From NCBI GenBank assembly GCA_028716525.1, contig JAQUPQ010000012.1:29307-93306 (forward strand): a DNA stretch of 64,000 bases, in the 5' to 3' direction. Below are positions 30,426-39,879 of the stretch, piece after piece. Under the pieces are notes generated by a model. The model did no database searches, was not told the origin of the DNA, and saw only the letters and a program-made list of their open reading frames with translations. Source of the DNA: Terriglobia bacterium. GTDB lineage: Bacteria; Acidobacteriota; Terriglobia; JAIQFV01. A program made the translations under genes and the position numbers. Position 1 is the first letter of the stretch. Each line of letters opens with the position of its first letter.

Positions 30426-31394
30426 TTACAGTCCATCCACGGCGACAGTCGGCCCGTCTGGGTCGAATGCCGTCCATCCAGTCTCCGTGACCGGCAAATC
30501 CTGCGCTCCCATGTCGACGCCGCGCACTTCGAATTCAGCGCGGAAGTGCCGTAACCCGTCGCCTTGCGGTGCAACGTCAAAAGCTGGCGGAGCCGTCATC
30601 TCCATCTCGTGCTTCCACTGCGTACCAGTCGGCGCAGCCGGGTCCGCTGGGATTTGTACCCACTTGATGATAGTGAAGAAATCCGACACGGCGTTCGCCA
30701 GGTTGATAGCTTCGTTGTCGCTGCGGTCGCTCGTGTATCCGTCCAGTTGCCAAACAAGGTGAACCGTCTTCTGGCGCTGATGTCGATGCCACGCGGTTGT
30801 CGAGCCCGTGTTCAACTCTTCCGTAGGCGTAACGTTGCCCCAATCCTTTGCATCCGCGAGCGTCGGACCGACCAACTGAATCATGGGCAGCGTTGCACGT
30901 TGCGTTGAATCTAAGTGGTCAGACGTCGATTCGTCATAGTCACGAGACTTTATCCATGACGTGTTCGGTAGAACGTGACGCCTGAATAGCGCAATCGTCT
31001 CTTCCATGACACGCTGTAACGGAGTCACGGCGACCATCGAAGGACGTCCGTATGCGTACCCGTTGGTCAGAGTTACAGTCTCTCCGGTAATGACAACACC
31101 GAGGTCGCTCAGATTCGCAATCGTGACGTCAACGGCGCACGGCGTCAGCGTGCTGTACAACCCGCGCCACTCCGGCACTTCGGCAACTGCCGTCGTTGTG
31201 CTCGAAGCGAACGCCTCAGAGCACCGAACACCGTTTACCCACACCGCCACGGTCTGTTGCTCGTCATCACTCGTGTAGCCGACTGGAGGTGGCACAGGGG
31301 CAACGCGGAAGTTCGTTCCCGTCAACGCAATCTGATTGCGTCCCATCGTTGGGCCGGAAGACGGCGTGACAGTGGTGAGTGTGGGGACGGCCAT
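30426..31394 (-). CDS. IPT/TIG-domain protein in neck/tail-completion position
   Basis: N-terminal 'PTLTTVTPSSGPTMGRNQIALTGTNF...VWVNGVRCSEAFASSTTTAVAEVPEW' IPT/TIG pattern; located just upstream of sheath. Confidence 0.65.
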   Translation of the reverse strand: MAVPTLTTVTPSSGPTMGRNQIALTGTNFRVAPVPPPVGYTSDDEQQTVAVWVNGVRCSEAFASSTTTAVAEVPEWRGLYSTLTPCAVDVTIANLSDLGVVITGETVTLTNGYAYGRPSMVAVTPLQRVMEETIALFRRHVLPNTSWIKSRDYDESTSDHLDSTQRATLPMIQLVGPTLADAKDWGNVTPTEELNTGSTTAWHRHQRQKTVHLVWQLDGYTSDRSDNEAINLANAVSDFFTIIKWVQIPADPAAPTGTQWKHEMEMTAPPAFDVAPQGDGLRHFRAEFEVRGVDMGAQDLPVTETGWTAFDPDGPTVAVDGL

Positions 31395-32041
31395 TATGAC
31401 GCCTTCAATCCGAGAATTCCGTTTTCAATCCGTTTCGAAAATCTACTCTCCGCCTCTTGCCCCCATTCGACGTATGTTGGTTCAAGAAACGGACGCGCCG
31501 GAATCTTGCACCGCAACGTTTTTCCAACCGGCCACGGAGCCTTCAAAACCCCTTGCATCATGAGGAAAATTGAGAATCGGTGCATCTTCGGAGTGACCGT
31601 TATCACATAGGCGCGCGTGCCTTTTTCCTGGATTATCGCGATGTCCGCTAGACTCTTCCCGTCCTTGCTGCGCTCCTCGCGGTGTACGCCCACCGTCCAC
31701 CAGACCGGTTGCTGCTTTTTCGCGTTGACACCGCCAATCAAATCCCCGTTGTAGATGAGCGCCTTCGTGCTCCCGCGACGTCCTCGTTTCGCGCCCTTGC
31801 GCGGCAGCTTCCGCATGGCGATTGTCATCGGTGACAAGGGAAGTATTCTATCACCGCCTGGGGCCTGGTCGCGAAGCCCTTTCACTATCATCTTCCGCAG
31901 AAGCTGCGCCTCTTCCGCAACGGACCTGATTACCGTACTGTTCATGCGCTTCGCCGCTCCGGCTATGGAGCGTTCCGCCTCACTCAGCCCGGTCACCTTG
32001 AGTTCGAAATACGTCACGACGCCACCCGGTCCCGCGCGCAA
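31394..32041 (-). CDS. HK97 gp10 / gpS-like virion morphogenesis (neck) protein
   Basis: 'GLRDQAPGGDRILPLSPMTIAMRK...IQEKGT...PARPFLEPTYVE' typical of tail-completion proteins. Confidence 0.65.
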   Translation of the reverse strand: MRAGPGGVVTYFELKVTGLSEAERSIAGAAKRMNSTVIRSVAEEAQLLRKMIVKGLRDQAPGGDRILPLSPMTIAMRKLPRKGAKRGRRGSTKALIYNGDLIGGVNAKKQQPVWWTVGVHREERSKDGKSLADIAIIQEKGTRAYVITVTPKMHRFSIFLMMQGVLKAPWPVGKTLRCKIPARPFLEPTYVEWGQEAESRFSKRIENGILGLKAS

Positions 32042-32814
32042 TGCAAGTACACGAGGTTCGGCTTCGGGTTCGTCAACGACAGCCCGTGCCCGGCGCGTTC
32101 GACCTTCTCGACTCGCACGCCTTGCGGGTCGGGGAACGCCTCAACGGATACGTTGCGAATCGTGCGGATGCGTTCCAGGCGGTCGCCTCTGTTGAACCGA
32201 GGTGCGCCGTCCGCCCGAGTGAGGCCGCGTCGTTCGAGTTCTCGCATGTCCAGGGTCAGCACGATTTCGGCGACTTCGTTGACGCCGCCCGCCGACATGT
32301 CTTGCTCACCCCACCGGGAGCGGTCTACCTGGCATCGGACGGTAACCACCGCGTGCTCGCGCCGACCCTGAATACCCGTTTGTGTAGAATCAGCCACCGC
32401 TCGGACGCCGCCTAGAAGGTCGTTGTAGCCCGCTTGGGTTTCCAGGGACGTTGGGAAGGCCAGGATGGCATTCGCCGTCCCACCGGTCACCTGGACGCTG
32501 GAAGATGTTGTAGCCGGGTCCGCCTCGATTGCCACCGCGCCAGACGTCAAGGCGTATGACCCGCCTCCCGATAGGCCAGCATCGATTTGTGCCGCGACCT
32601 CGGCAGCCGTCGCCGCAGTCGGCACAGCGAATCCGCTTCGCAGAATCGTGACTGTCTGAATCGGTGCGCCGTTGACCGCGATGGTTAGTGTCGTGGACAC
32701 CGCCGCTGAGAAATCCCACGTCTCAACCGTGGTGCTCGCCACGCTCGCCGCTGCCATCGCGCCCGTCCACACGCGCCGGATGTCAGCCAGAAATGGGATT
32801 ATCAGGTTTCCCAC
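32014..32814 (-). CDS. Connector-region protein containing a VTGGTAN module
   Basis: 'TAAEVAAQIDAGLSGGGSYALTSGAVAIEADPATTSSSVQVTGGTANAILAFPTSLE'. Confidence 0.6.
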   Translation of the reverse strand: MGNLIIPFLADIRRVWTGAMAAASVASTTVETWDFSAAVSTTLTIAVNGAPIQTVTILRSGFAVPTAATAAEVAAQIDAGLSGGGSYALTSGAVAIEADPATTSSSVQVTGGTANAILAFPTSLETQAGYNDLLGGVRAVADSTQTGIQGRREHAVVTVRCQVDRSRWGEQDMSAGGVNEVAEIVLTLDMRELERRGLTRADGAPRFNRGDRLERIRTIRNVSVEAFPDPQGVRVEKVERAGHGLSLTNPKPNLVYLHCARDRVAS

Positions 32815-32823
32815 GTTGCATTC

Positions 32824-33270
32824 TCACATCGTTTTGTCGTCTAGTCCGGCGCTCGCCATCGCGGCTTTCCCGACGGCCGTGTCTTCTACATTCTCCAAAC
32901 TCTCCGGCAACCGCAAGGGGCTCGGTGCCGAAATGACTTCGGGAAGGCTTCGTGGTGTTCCGCCTACCACCGGACGCTGTAGCAGCATGGAGTTGACGAC
33001 GGCGCGGAGGTCGTTCATCTCGGCTCGATAGTCTACAAGTTGCTTCGTCTGAGCTTCCGACTGCGCCTTCAAAAGCTGGTACGCAACTTCCGCTTTGACC
33101 TTGGCCTCTTCGTCTGTAGGGTCGAAATATTCCCAAAAGCCAGGGAACCCCATCGCCGCAATGAGAACGACGGCCGCCGTCGGTAGCCCAGCCTTTTTCA
33201 GTTTCGACGCCTTGTTGAGTAGGTTGTCCACACTCGTCTCAACGACTTCCGGCTCTTTCGCTTCGGGCAT
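32824..33270 (-). CDS. Hypothetical protein (148 aa)
   Basis: Intact ORF, one hydrophobic segment 'AAVVLIAAMGFPGFWEYF' followed by coiled coil. Confidence 0.6.
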   Translation of the reverse strand: MPEAKEPEVVETSVDNLLNKASKLKKAGLPTAAVVLIAAMGFPGFWEYFDPTDEEAKVKAEVAYQLLKAQSEAQTKQLVDYRAEMNDLRAVVNSMLLQRPVVGGTPRSLPEVISAPSPLRLPESLENVEDTAVGKAAMASAGLDDKTM

Positions 33271-33279
33271 GTGGACCTC

Positions 33280-34287
33280 CTATGGACTGCCGAATGCTAT
33301 GTGTTTCCCGTACCCGGAGAGCACTTCAAAAACCGCATCGCTACCAGCCCATCCGGAACTCGCCGCCGCTGCCGTATCTGAGTAGGTGACCGACTGGTCG
33401 CGCGTGCGTAAGGACGTGATTTGGTTGGCTCGCGCCGACAAGTCGTCTGCCGTATACATTGGGAAGAGGTGCTGTAGCACCAAGGCTCGGCACGCCCAAT
33501 TGATGAGCGGAGGCACCACGCCGTAATCTAGCGGCACCTGGCTCCCGTCGCTCGTCTCGCCGCCGATGGCACCGCGCGACGGTTCGGTGTAGCCCCACAC
33601 GCCGTAGATGGTCGCGGCCTGAGAACCCTTTTCGAAAGTGCACGTCCCGTACCACAAGCGGTAGAACACGTCCGAATCAAGGTCGTCTGAAATCTTGAGT
33701 TGCGGCGCGGACAGGTCGCACATCTCGCCGCCTCGGAGATGCCGGTTGTAGACCTCCAACGTCGTGAGGTCCACTTCGGAGCCGCCCGCCTCCATGTATA
33801 GCAAGGCAATCAAGGGCTCGGGAAGCAACAACGTGTCCGATGTCAGAGGCACGTCGAACCGCTGGATGGCGAACCGAGGACCGAACGCCCGCTTTGTCGC
33901 GCGTTCTATGTATCGCGCGGCCCAATCAAGCGCCACCTGGACGCGAGCGTCCGAGGCGTCCGCCACGGTCACGCCTTCGGCGCGAATCTCGGCAATCGTG
34001 GCGTAGCCGTCCAGTTGGATGTCCGTGATGGACAGCGGCACAGGGTTGTCGGCGAGCGTCGTCGGATTGTAGTAGACCGCCCGGTACAGGTACGTCGTCG
34101 CGCCGTTCGCATCGCTGTAGTGGTAACGCTCTACGACGTCACGCAACGGGATGCGCGTGGTTGACCGCGAGACCTCGACCCAAGTCACACCGGCATCGAC
34201 GCTACGCTGAACCTTGATGCGGGTCCACCCGGTCGCGTAGAGCACGTCCGGACTCGGTACGTCGAACGTAAGGCGGACGGCGGCCAT
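33280..34287 (-). CDS. Head-tail connector (gp6/gp15-like)
   Basis: 'TIAEIRAEGVTVADASDARVQVALDWAARYIERATKRAFGPRF' typical of connector adaptor proteins. Confidence 0.65.
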   Translation of the reverse strand: MAAVRLTFDVPSPDVLYATGWTRIKVQRSVDAGVTWVEVSRSTTRIPLRDVVERYHYSDANGATTYLYRAVYYNPTTLADNPVPLSITDIQLDGYATIAEIRAEGVTVADASDARVQVALDWAARYIERATKRAFGPRFAIQRFDVPLTSDTLLLPEPLIALLYMEAGGSEVDLTTLEVYNRHLRGGEMCDLSAPQLKISDDLDSDVFYRLWYGTCTFEKGSQAATIYGVWGYTEPSRGAIGGETSDGSQVPLDYGVVPPLINWACRALVLQHLFPMYTADDLSARANQITSLRTRDQSVTYSDTAAAASSGWAGSDAVFEVLSGYGKHIAFGSP

Positions 34288-34290
34288 GAC

Positions 34291-35133
34291 CTAGGCCGAA
34301 CGGTACTGGATGTTCCAGTCGCCGTCGTTCGCGCCACCCGTGTTTGCCACAACTCTGACCCGAATGTACCTCGCCACGGCAAGCAGATTCGCGTTGAAGT
34401 AGGTCCCGCCCGGCGCGGCCACCGGAGTCGCGCCCGTAATTGCCACGGTGACATCCTGGTAGACGCATCCGGCCGGAGCCGTACCGTCGTCCTGCATAGT
34501 CGCCGCGATGGTTGCCGTCACGTTGCCGGAGCCGTTTGCGAGAACGAACTGGAATCCCGTCGAGAGGTCACCCACCTTGCGCGAGACGTAGTAGTCGTAG
34601 GTGTTGTCGATTCCGTTGGTGACCGCTGCGACCTGGACGAAATCAGGCGTCTTGCCCTGCTCCATCGCCGCCGCGACTTCCGCCGCGAGCCCGTGTATCT
34701 TGACCGGCTGAATCTCAACACGGTATAGGCCCGCGAAAAGCTCCGCGTTGCCCGAGACGAGCGCCGCGTTCGTTGCCGTCATCTGCAAGTAGATGCGGTC
34801 TCCCGCTTCACAGTTGACTTCGAACACCTGTCCGAGCGGTCCGCCGACGAGACAATCGACCAGAATCGGAGGGAGCGACGTCCACCCGAGCGCGGCCACG
34901 GCCCCTACGCCGGTCCTCGTCTGCCCCCACAGCCATGGAATGACCTCAACCCGGCAGTTGAGCGCGGACGCCTGGGAGGCTGTGAATCGCACTAGAACGG
35001 ATGCAAGGTGCCGACAGTCCGTGCCTTGCGTGACGAGCGTAGGAGCGGCTACGGGCACCGCGCCGGTCACCGTCTGAACGAAATCAAGCGCGCGGTCGGC
35101 GATGGTCACATGGTCGTTGTAGTGCTTGGTCAT
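34291..35133 (-). CDS. Virion structural protein (280 aa)
   Basis: Beta-rich, in head-connector region. Confidence 0.55.
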   Translation of the reverse strand: MTKHYNDHVTIADRALDFVQTVTGAVPVAAPTLVTQGTDCRHLASVLVRFTASQASALNCRVEVIPWLWGQTRTGVGAVAALGWTSLPPILVDCLVGGPLGQVFEVNCEAGDRIYLQMTATNAALVSGNAELFAGLYRVEIQPVKIHGLAAEVAAAMEQGKTPDFVQVAAVTNGIDNTYDYYVSRKVGDLSTGFQFVLANGSGNVTATIAATMQDDGTAPAGCVYQDVTVAITGATPVAAPGGTYFNANLLAVARYIRVRVVANTGGANDGDWNIQYRSA

Positions 35134-35166
35134 TTGCTATCGCCTCGCTGCGCTCTATCGCGCGGT

Positions 35167-35889
35167 TCACTCGGTCTTTGTCGGTGCGGCCCTCGAATCC
35201 ATCTCGCGCCGCGCCCAATCGCGCAACTTCGCCGCGCCGTTCTCGTGAATGAACGTCAAGTCGTCTGCGGAAAGAGAAGCCTTGATAGTCTCCAGTTCCA
35301 CGACGCCCATGCGGCTCGGCATCGAACGGTCGTTGACGGCCGCGACGATTGAGCGGAAGTCAGCGGGAGGAGGAGCATCGGCGGGCTTCTCTTCGTGCTG
35401 TTCATCGCCCGTGACGTTGCGTCCCTCTTCCAGGATTTGCTCAACCGTCTTGACCTGCGGTTCTTTCGCGCGCTCCGTCGCGCCACGCACGCCAACGATT
35501 GGCGCGGGAACTCCGGAATGTCCGACCTGCGCTCGCGCCTGTGCCTGCTTGTCTACCGCCGCCTTGAGTTCGTCGATTCCGTCCGCAACCATCTTGCGGA
35601 ACACCGGCAGGTTGGGCTTCCCCGGCTGGCTCAGATAGTACGTGTCGGGCTGCTCCGGGTCTTTCCCGGTAAGCAACTCGAACAACGGAACCATCTTCTC
35701 GCCAACCTTGATGAGCTTGGTTGGGTCCTTGATAGGTACGATCGGAGACGGGACAAACGTCGTGCCCTTCACAGCGTTCCCCGCCTTGAACGACATGACG
35801 CCAGATACGGTGAACGTCTTGCGAGCGTTCCCCGCCTGCGGGTTGTACTCGACCATCTGAACAGCGTAGACCTTGGTTTTCTCGGACAT
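35167..35889 (-). CDS. Head/connector-region protein (240 aa)
   Basis: Start chosen at MSEKTKVYAVQMV (GGAGAG upstream). Confidence 0.55.
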   Translation of the reverse strand: MSEKTKVYAVQMVEYNPQAGNARKTFTVSGVMSFKAGNAVKGTTFVPSPIVPIKDPTKLIKVGEKMVPLFELLTGKDPEQPDTYYLSQPGKPNLPVFRKMVADGIDELKAAVDKQAQARAQVGHSGVPAPIVGVRGATERAKEPQVKTVEQILEEGRNVTGDEQHEEKPADAPPPADFRSIVAAVNDRSMPSRMGVVELETIKASLSADDLTFIHENGAAKLRDWARREMDSRAAPTKTE

Positions 35890-35997
35890 TTCTTTACTCT
35901 CCATTCCCTTGCGATCCCCTGAGCAAAGGGGCAAACGGCCGCACGTTACCGAGGGGATCGGACAGTCCGTGCGGTCGTTGCCCAGGTCCCACCGCGA

Positions 35998-36621
35998 TTA
36001 CTCGCAGAGGAACGTCGCGTTGAACTCCGTCGCGGACAGGTCGGTGGACACGACGTTTGCGCCAGCGTCCACGTTCGCCTCTGTCATCACCTTCACGAGC
36101 TTGTCCGCCGTGCCGGTGACTGCCGTGGTGCTGAACAGGTAGACCGCGTTCGCCGTGCCACCCGTCACCTGGAACGAAGCGCCGGTTCCGGTGCGGTCCG
36201 TCTTCACCGTGACCTGCGTGCCATCGTCGTAGGCGTGGATGCCAGCCTCGGCGTTGAGGCTCGTAGCGAGGTGCGCGGCCGTGGTGTGCGCTCCGGCGAG
36301 CGTCACGGTAACCGCAGCACCGCCGTTGAGCTTGTAAATGACGGTGTTGCCGTTCTGGTCGGCAACCGGCCACGCGGCAACTCCCGTGCGAAGCACAGCC
36401 GGAGTCTCGGTGACGATAGGACGATATATGCCGCAGTCGCCGGGGACACACGCCACGGGAACTACGCCACCGTCCTCGCAGGTCGTGCGAAGAATGGTCG
36501 TGATAGCAGACCCGGCGTCCGGGTATGCCGCATCGCCGGTCCAGCGGACCGTGCGCGCCTTGAGGTTGACTTCCGAGCCGTCACCGGCAGCGTTGATCTG
36601 AGACATCGTGACAATCGCCAT
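35998..36621 (-). CDS. Small virion protein built around a VTGGTAN module (possible decoration protein)
   Basis: 'AWPVADQNGNTVIYKLNGGAAVTVTLAGAHTTAAHLATSLNAEAGIHAYDDGTQVTVKTDRTGTGASFQVTGGTANAVYLFS'; start at MAIVTM with GGAGGA RBS; just downstream of MCP. Confidence 0.6.
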   Translation of the reverse strand: MAIVTMSQINAAGDGSEVNLKARTVRWTGDAAYPDAGSAITTILRTTCEDGGVVPVACVPGDCGIYRPIVTETPAVLRTGVAAWPVADQNGNTVIYKLNGGAAVTVTLAGAHTTAAHLATSLNAEAGIHAYDDGTQVTVKTDRTGTGASFQVTGGTANAVYLFSTTAVTGTADKLVKVMTEANVDAGANVVSTDLSATEFNATFLCE

Positions 36622-36664
36622 TTGATCCTCCATCGGCGGTCACGCCGCCGTGATTCACTTCACC

Positions 36665-36712
36665 TTCGAACGCGGGCGGCACCTACGGCGGGCCGCCCAT
36701 CCGCCACTCGAA
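36665..36712 (-). terminator. Stem-loop directly after MCP stop codon
   Basis: Minus: GGGCGGC-(11 nt)-GCCGCCC inside TTCGA...TCGAA; no strong U-tract. Confidence 0.4.
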
Positions 36713-37657
36713 CTAAGCGACGAGCACGTTCTGAATCTTGACCGCCGCCTCTTCCTCTTCCATCGCGCAACCGACGCGATACGACCAGATGAAGTGGACG
36801 CGGCGAGCCCGCTTGTCCTGTTCCATCTCCATCATGACCTTGCGCCAGTAGGAGATGATGATGTTCTCCGGGTCGGTGAGAACGATGTCTGTCAGGTTGG
36901 CACCGACGCCAAGGTTGGTCGGCCAACCGCTGAGAGGAAGCAGGTCGACGTCGAGTTGCGACATGCCGCCACCGAGCTTCGTGAGCATCGCATCGCCGAG
37001 CGCGCCGATACGCGCGGACAGCGCCTTGCGATACTTCCGCTGCTCCTTGTGACTCATCATGAAGCGCAGCTTGTTCATCTGCCCCAGGAACTCCTCTGGC
37101 AGGTCGGACAGCGCCTCCTCGAACTTGTCGATGTCGATGGCCGCCGACAGCGCGTCAACGGTGTTGGTCGTGACGAGCGCACGAAGCCCGTTGAACGGCG
37201 TGAGGTCGAACGTCGCCGACGTGGTGTCGCCGTTCAGCACGTTGTCCTGCGTGTCCTTCCCGATGAGCTTCCCCATGTACTCGATGAGGTGGGCTTCGAG
37301 GTTGTTCCGCATGACGTTGTCTTCGAGCTGCGAATAGGTCAGCGAGCACTCCGCCACGAACTCGTGAGTCTCCAGCTTGACCTCGGACAGCACCGGAGCG
37401 CTCCGCTGCGCCAGCGACAGCGCGTTGCCAGCGACGGGCTGGTAGTGAGCGACACGACCGACGAACTTCATCTTCGGGATGTATTCCTGCGTGCTGCCCT
37501 GCGTGATGGTCCGCGCGAGCGGAAGCAACTCGGTCGCCGCGACGGCGCGGTCAACGAACGTGTTGAACTTCGTCGGGGCCAACTCGCCGCCATCGGTCCG
37601 CAGCGCATCATGCGCCAGATCGGCCTTCTGGATGAGTTCCGCGTTTGAAAGTGCCAT
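36713..37657 (-). CDS. Major capsid protein (HK97-fold type)
   Basis: Start moved to MALSNAELIQ (upstream part of the 359-aa ORF overlaps 37680..38606); 'FDLTPFNGLRALVTTNTVDALSAAIDIDKFEEALSDLPEEF...KLRFMMSHKEQRKYRKAL' MCP pattern. Confidence 0.8.
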   Translation of the reverse strand: MALSNAELIQKADLAHDALRTDGGELAPTKFNTFVDRAVAATELLPLARTITQGSTQEYIPKMKFVGRVAHYQPVAGNALSLAQRSAPVLSEVKLETHEFVAECSLTYSQLEDNVMRNNLEAHLIEYMGKLIGKDTQDNVLNGDTTSATFDLTPFNGLRALVTTNTVDALSAAIDIDKFEEALSDLPEEFLGQMNKLRFMMSHKEQRKYRKALSARIGALGDAMLTKLGGGMSQLDVDLLPLSGWPTNLGVGANLTDIVLTDPENIIISYWRKVMMEMEQDKRARRVHFIWSYRVGCAMEEEEAAVKIQNVLVA

Positions 37658-37679
37658 GGGCTTGCTCCTCCGTGCGGCG

Positions 37680-38606
37680 TTATGGCCGCCCTGTGTAACG
37701 GGACTTGTACGCCGTCCCGGCGGTTCCCTTGTCGACGACGGCTTCTCCATTCGGGTGCATGCCAGCAAGTGTCGTCGCCGGACGTTGCACACGAGATGCT
37801 TTCGCGAGGGCCGTTTTCAACTTCGTCTCCAAACTTTTCACTGTCTCAACGAGCGCCACGTTCTCTTTCTTGAGAGTTGCAACGCTATCGTTCGCTGATT
37901 TGACGGTAGCATGTAGGCGCGCTATTTCGTCAAGACTCGCGTCGGGTTTCGGCGTTGGAACGGGCTCGGATTTCTCTACGAGTTTCGTTGCCAGCGTGGC
38001 GATTTCGGCGCGCATCGCAAGGAACGCCAGATGATTCTTCGCGGCTTCCTCTTTCGGCTTCTGCAACTCCGCCTTTAGGTCAGCCGGGAGCAGCGAATCA
38101 ACGGGGTCGTTTTCGTCGTAGGAGACTTCTACGCCGTTGTCGAGCGCGGCGCGCACGATGCGAGCGTACACGCGAGCGCGAGAAGAGTCTTTCTTGTACT
38201 CCTCGTATGCCTGCTTGAACCGGGCAAGCGCGTTGCGAATGCGACCGACGTCTACGGTGTTGGATGCGTCTCCAGTGGGATACTTGAGATTCACGGGGTC
38301 GCCGTACATCGCCTCGGTTGTCGGCGAGTCCGCCGGATATGATAGCGCGGCGTCCTCTCTCGCTTCGATTCCGTAGGACGTCGCGCGCTCCGCCAACGCC
38401 TTCTGCTTGTCTTCGTTCTCCGCATCCGCGTCCGGCACGCGCTTCGCGATTGCGCCCGTGCTCTTGAGCGCGAAGTGATGGTCGCGCCCGCCGTGGTTTG
38501 CACCGTAGTCCACCAATGAGATGTAGAACGGACGCACGTTCGTCAATCTCGTGACGTCGTCGTCTTTCTCTTCTGGCTTCTTCGGCTTGCATCCCATCGT
38601 CGTCAC
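37680..38606 (-). CDS. Scaffold-like protein with 'SLVDYGAN' N-terminal motif
   Basis: 'FYISLVDYGANHGGRDHHFALKS' (seen at N-termini of XkdF-type proteins), central 'RIRNALARFKQAYEEYKKDSSRARVYARIVRAA', C-terminal coiled coil; directly upstream of MCP. Confidence 0.6.
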   Translation of the reverse strand: MTTMGCKPKKPEEKDDDVTRLTNVRPFYISLVDYGANHGGRDHHFALKSTGAIAKRVPDADAENEDKQKALAERATSYGIEAREDAALSYPADSPTTEAMYGDPVNLKYPTGDASNTVDVGRIRNALARFKQAYEEYKKDSSRARVYARIVRAALDNGVEVSYDENDPVDSLLPADLKAELQKPKEEAAKNHLAFLAMRAEIATLATKLVEKSEPVPTPKPDASLDEIARLHATVKSANDSVATLKKENVALVETVKSLETKLKTALAKASRVQRPATTLAGMHPNGEAVVDKGTAGTAYKSRYTGRP

Positions 38607-39181
38607 CCTATCTGCCAGTGCGAGTTATCCGCAGCGTAGGCCACGTAGGTCAGACTGTTCACCGTATCGACGCACTGGTCGCCGACCTTGGACGCCGTGA
38701 TAACAAGGTTCGGATTTCCCGGACACGTGTAGATGTTCGGGACATGCGTCGCGACCAAGTTCCGCAGCATCGCCACGGCACCTTGCCGGATGCCCACGAC
38801 GACTTCGTTTATCGCAAGCGCCGTCTTCGTAGACGCCGCCGACATTGCCAACACGACCGGAGCCGCGAGAGGACGAGCCGCAAGCGTCACGTACAGCAAC
38901 CCAGGTGTTGGGCAAACGATGGAGCCCGCGTTGATGGTGATAGTCCCGCCGTTTGTCCCGGAGCGAAGAACGATGTTGCTTCCCCACGCGACCGTGCTCG
39001 TGCCGACGTCCACCGTCCACGGTGCGCCGTCCTCGGTGATTCGAATGTCTGCATCCTCGCGTAACGCCTGGACCCACGCATCGATGGTTTCGAAGTATCC
39101 ACCCGCATTGTTCATCGTCGCGAAGAACGGGTCTTCGAATTCGTCCGGGGTCGGCGTCAACATGAGGGTGGTGAAGCCCAT
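38603..39181 (-). CDS. Hypothetical head-region protein (192 aa)
   Basis: Intact ORF, ATGA overlap with 37680..38606. Confidence 0.6.
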   Translation of the reverse strand: MGFTTLMLTPTPDEFEDPFFATMNNAGGYFETIDAWVQALREDADIRITEDGAPWTVDVGTSTVAWGSNIVLRSGTNGGTITINAGSIVCPTPGLLYVTLAARPLAAPVVLAMSAASTKTALAINEVVVGIRQGAVAMLRNLVATHVPNIYTCPGNPNLVITASKVGDQCVDTVNSLTYVAYAADNSHWQIG

Positions 39182-39183
39182 GC

Positions 39184-39876
39184 CTACTCCGCCTCACCGT
39201 CTACGGGGACCGTCTGCCCAAGGCCACCGATGGAATAGGCGTTGAACGTGCCGTCCTTGATGGCCGCCCAATACTTTCCGGTCGTCTGCCACTTCGTTGT
39301 TGAAAGCCAGGTGCCGACCTTGACCTTGTAGTCGCCAAGCATGAACTCAGCGCGGCAAATCCAGTTCTCAACGACGTCCACCCGTTCGTCCATGATGGCT
39401 TCGAACGAGTGCATGAGGTCTACCGAGCCACCGTTGCAGGCCCAGTAAATCATGGCCTTTTCGATGTCCTCGGCAGTCGTCTTCTGCTTTTGCGTGTCGA
39501 CGGTTTCAGGCTCCATGACGATGCCCGTCGCCAGCCCCATCTCCGTCTCTTCGGCCTTGACGATGAGACGGCTACAGAGCACACCGAGCATGGCCGCGTT
39601 CATCTGGACAACGCGCTTCTCGACCGGCTTGAACTCCGTCTTCGGCGGTGCCTGCGGCGACATAAATACGACGTCCTCGGACGCGACGCGCTTGACGCTC
39701 GGCACAAGCTCGATTTCCGCGACCTTCGTGAGCACGCACCCGTCACGAGGCGCACCGAGCGGCGAGCCTGTGTAGTCTGCCGCCGCCTTGGAGATAGCAT
39801 CGGTCAGCGGGTCGCCGGACAGCACGGTGACATCCGCGCCGTCCTTGTCCAGACCATTGTAGATGGAGAGCGGCAT
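39184..39876 (-). CDS. XkdF-like putative prohead serine protease
   Basis: 'VENWICRAEFMLGDYKVKVGTWLSTTKWQTTGKYWAAIKDGTFNAYSIGGLGQ' resembles the XkdF (PF14550) core 'kGtWvvg...W..ik.G...gfSigG'. Confidence 0.65.
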   Translation of the reverse strand: MPLSIYNGLDKDGADVTVLSGDPLTDAISKAAADYTGSPLGAPRDGCVLTKVAEIELVPSVKRVASEDVVFMSPQAPPKTEFKPVEKRVVQMNAAMLGVLCSRLIVKAEETEMGLATGIVMEPETVDTQKQKTTAEDIEKAMIYWACNGGSVDLMHSFEAIMDERVDVVENWICRAEFMLGDYKVKVGTWLSTTKWQTTGKYWAAIKDGTFNAYSIGGLGQTVPVDGEAE

Positions 39877-39879
39877 GGA

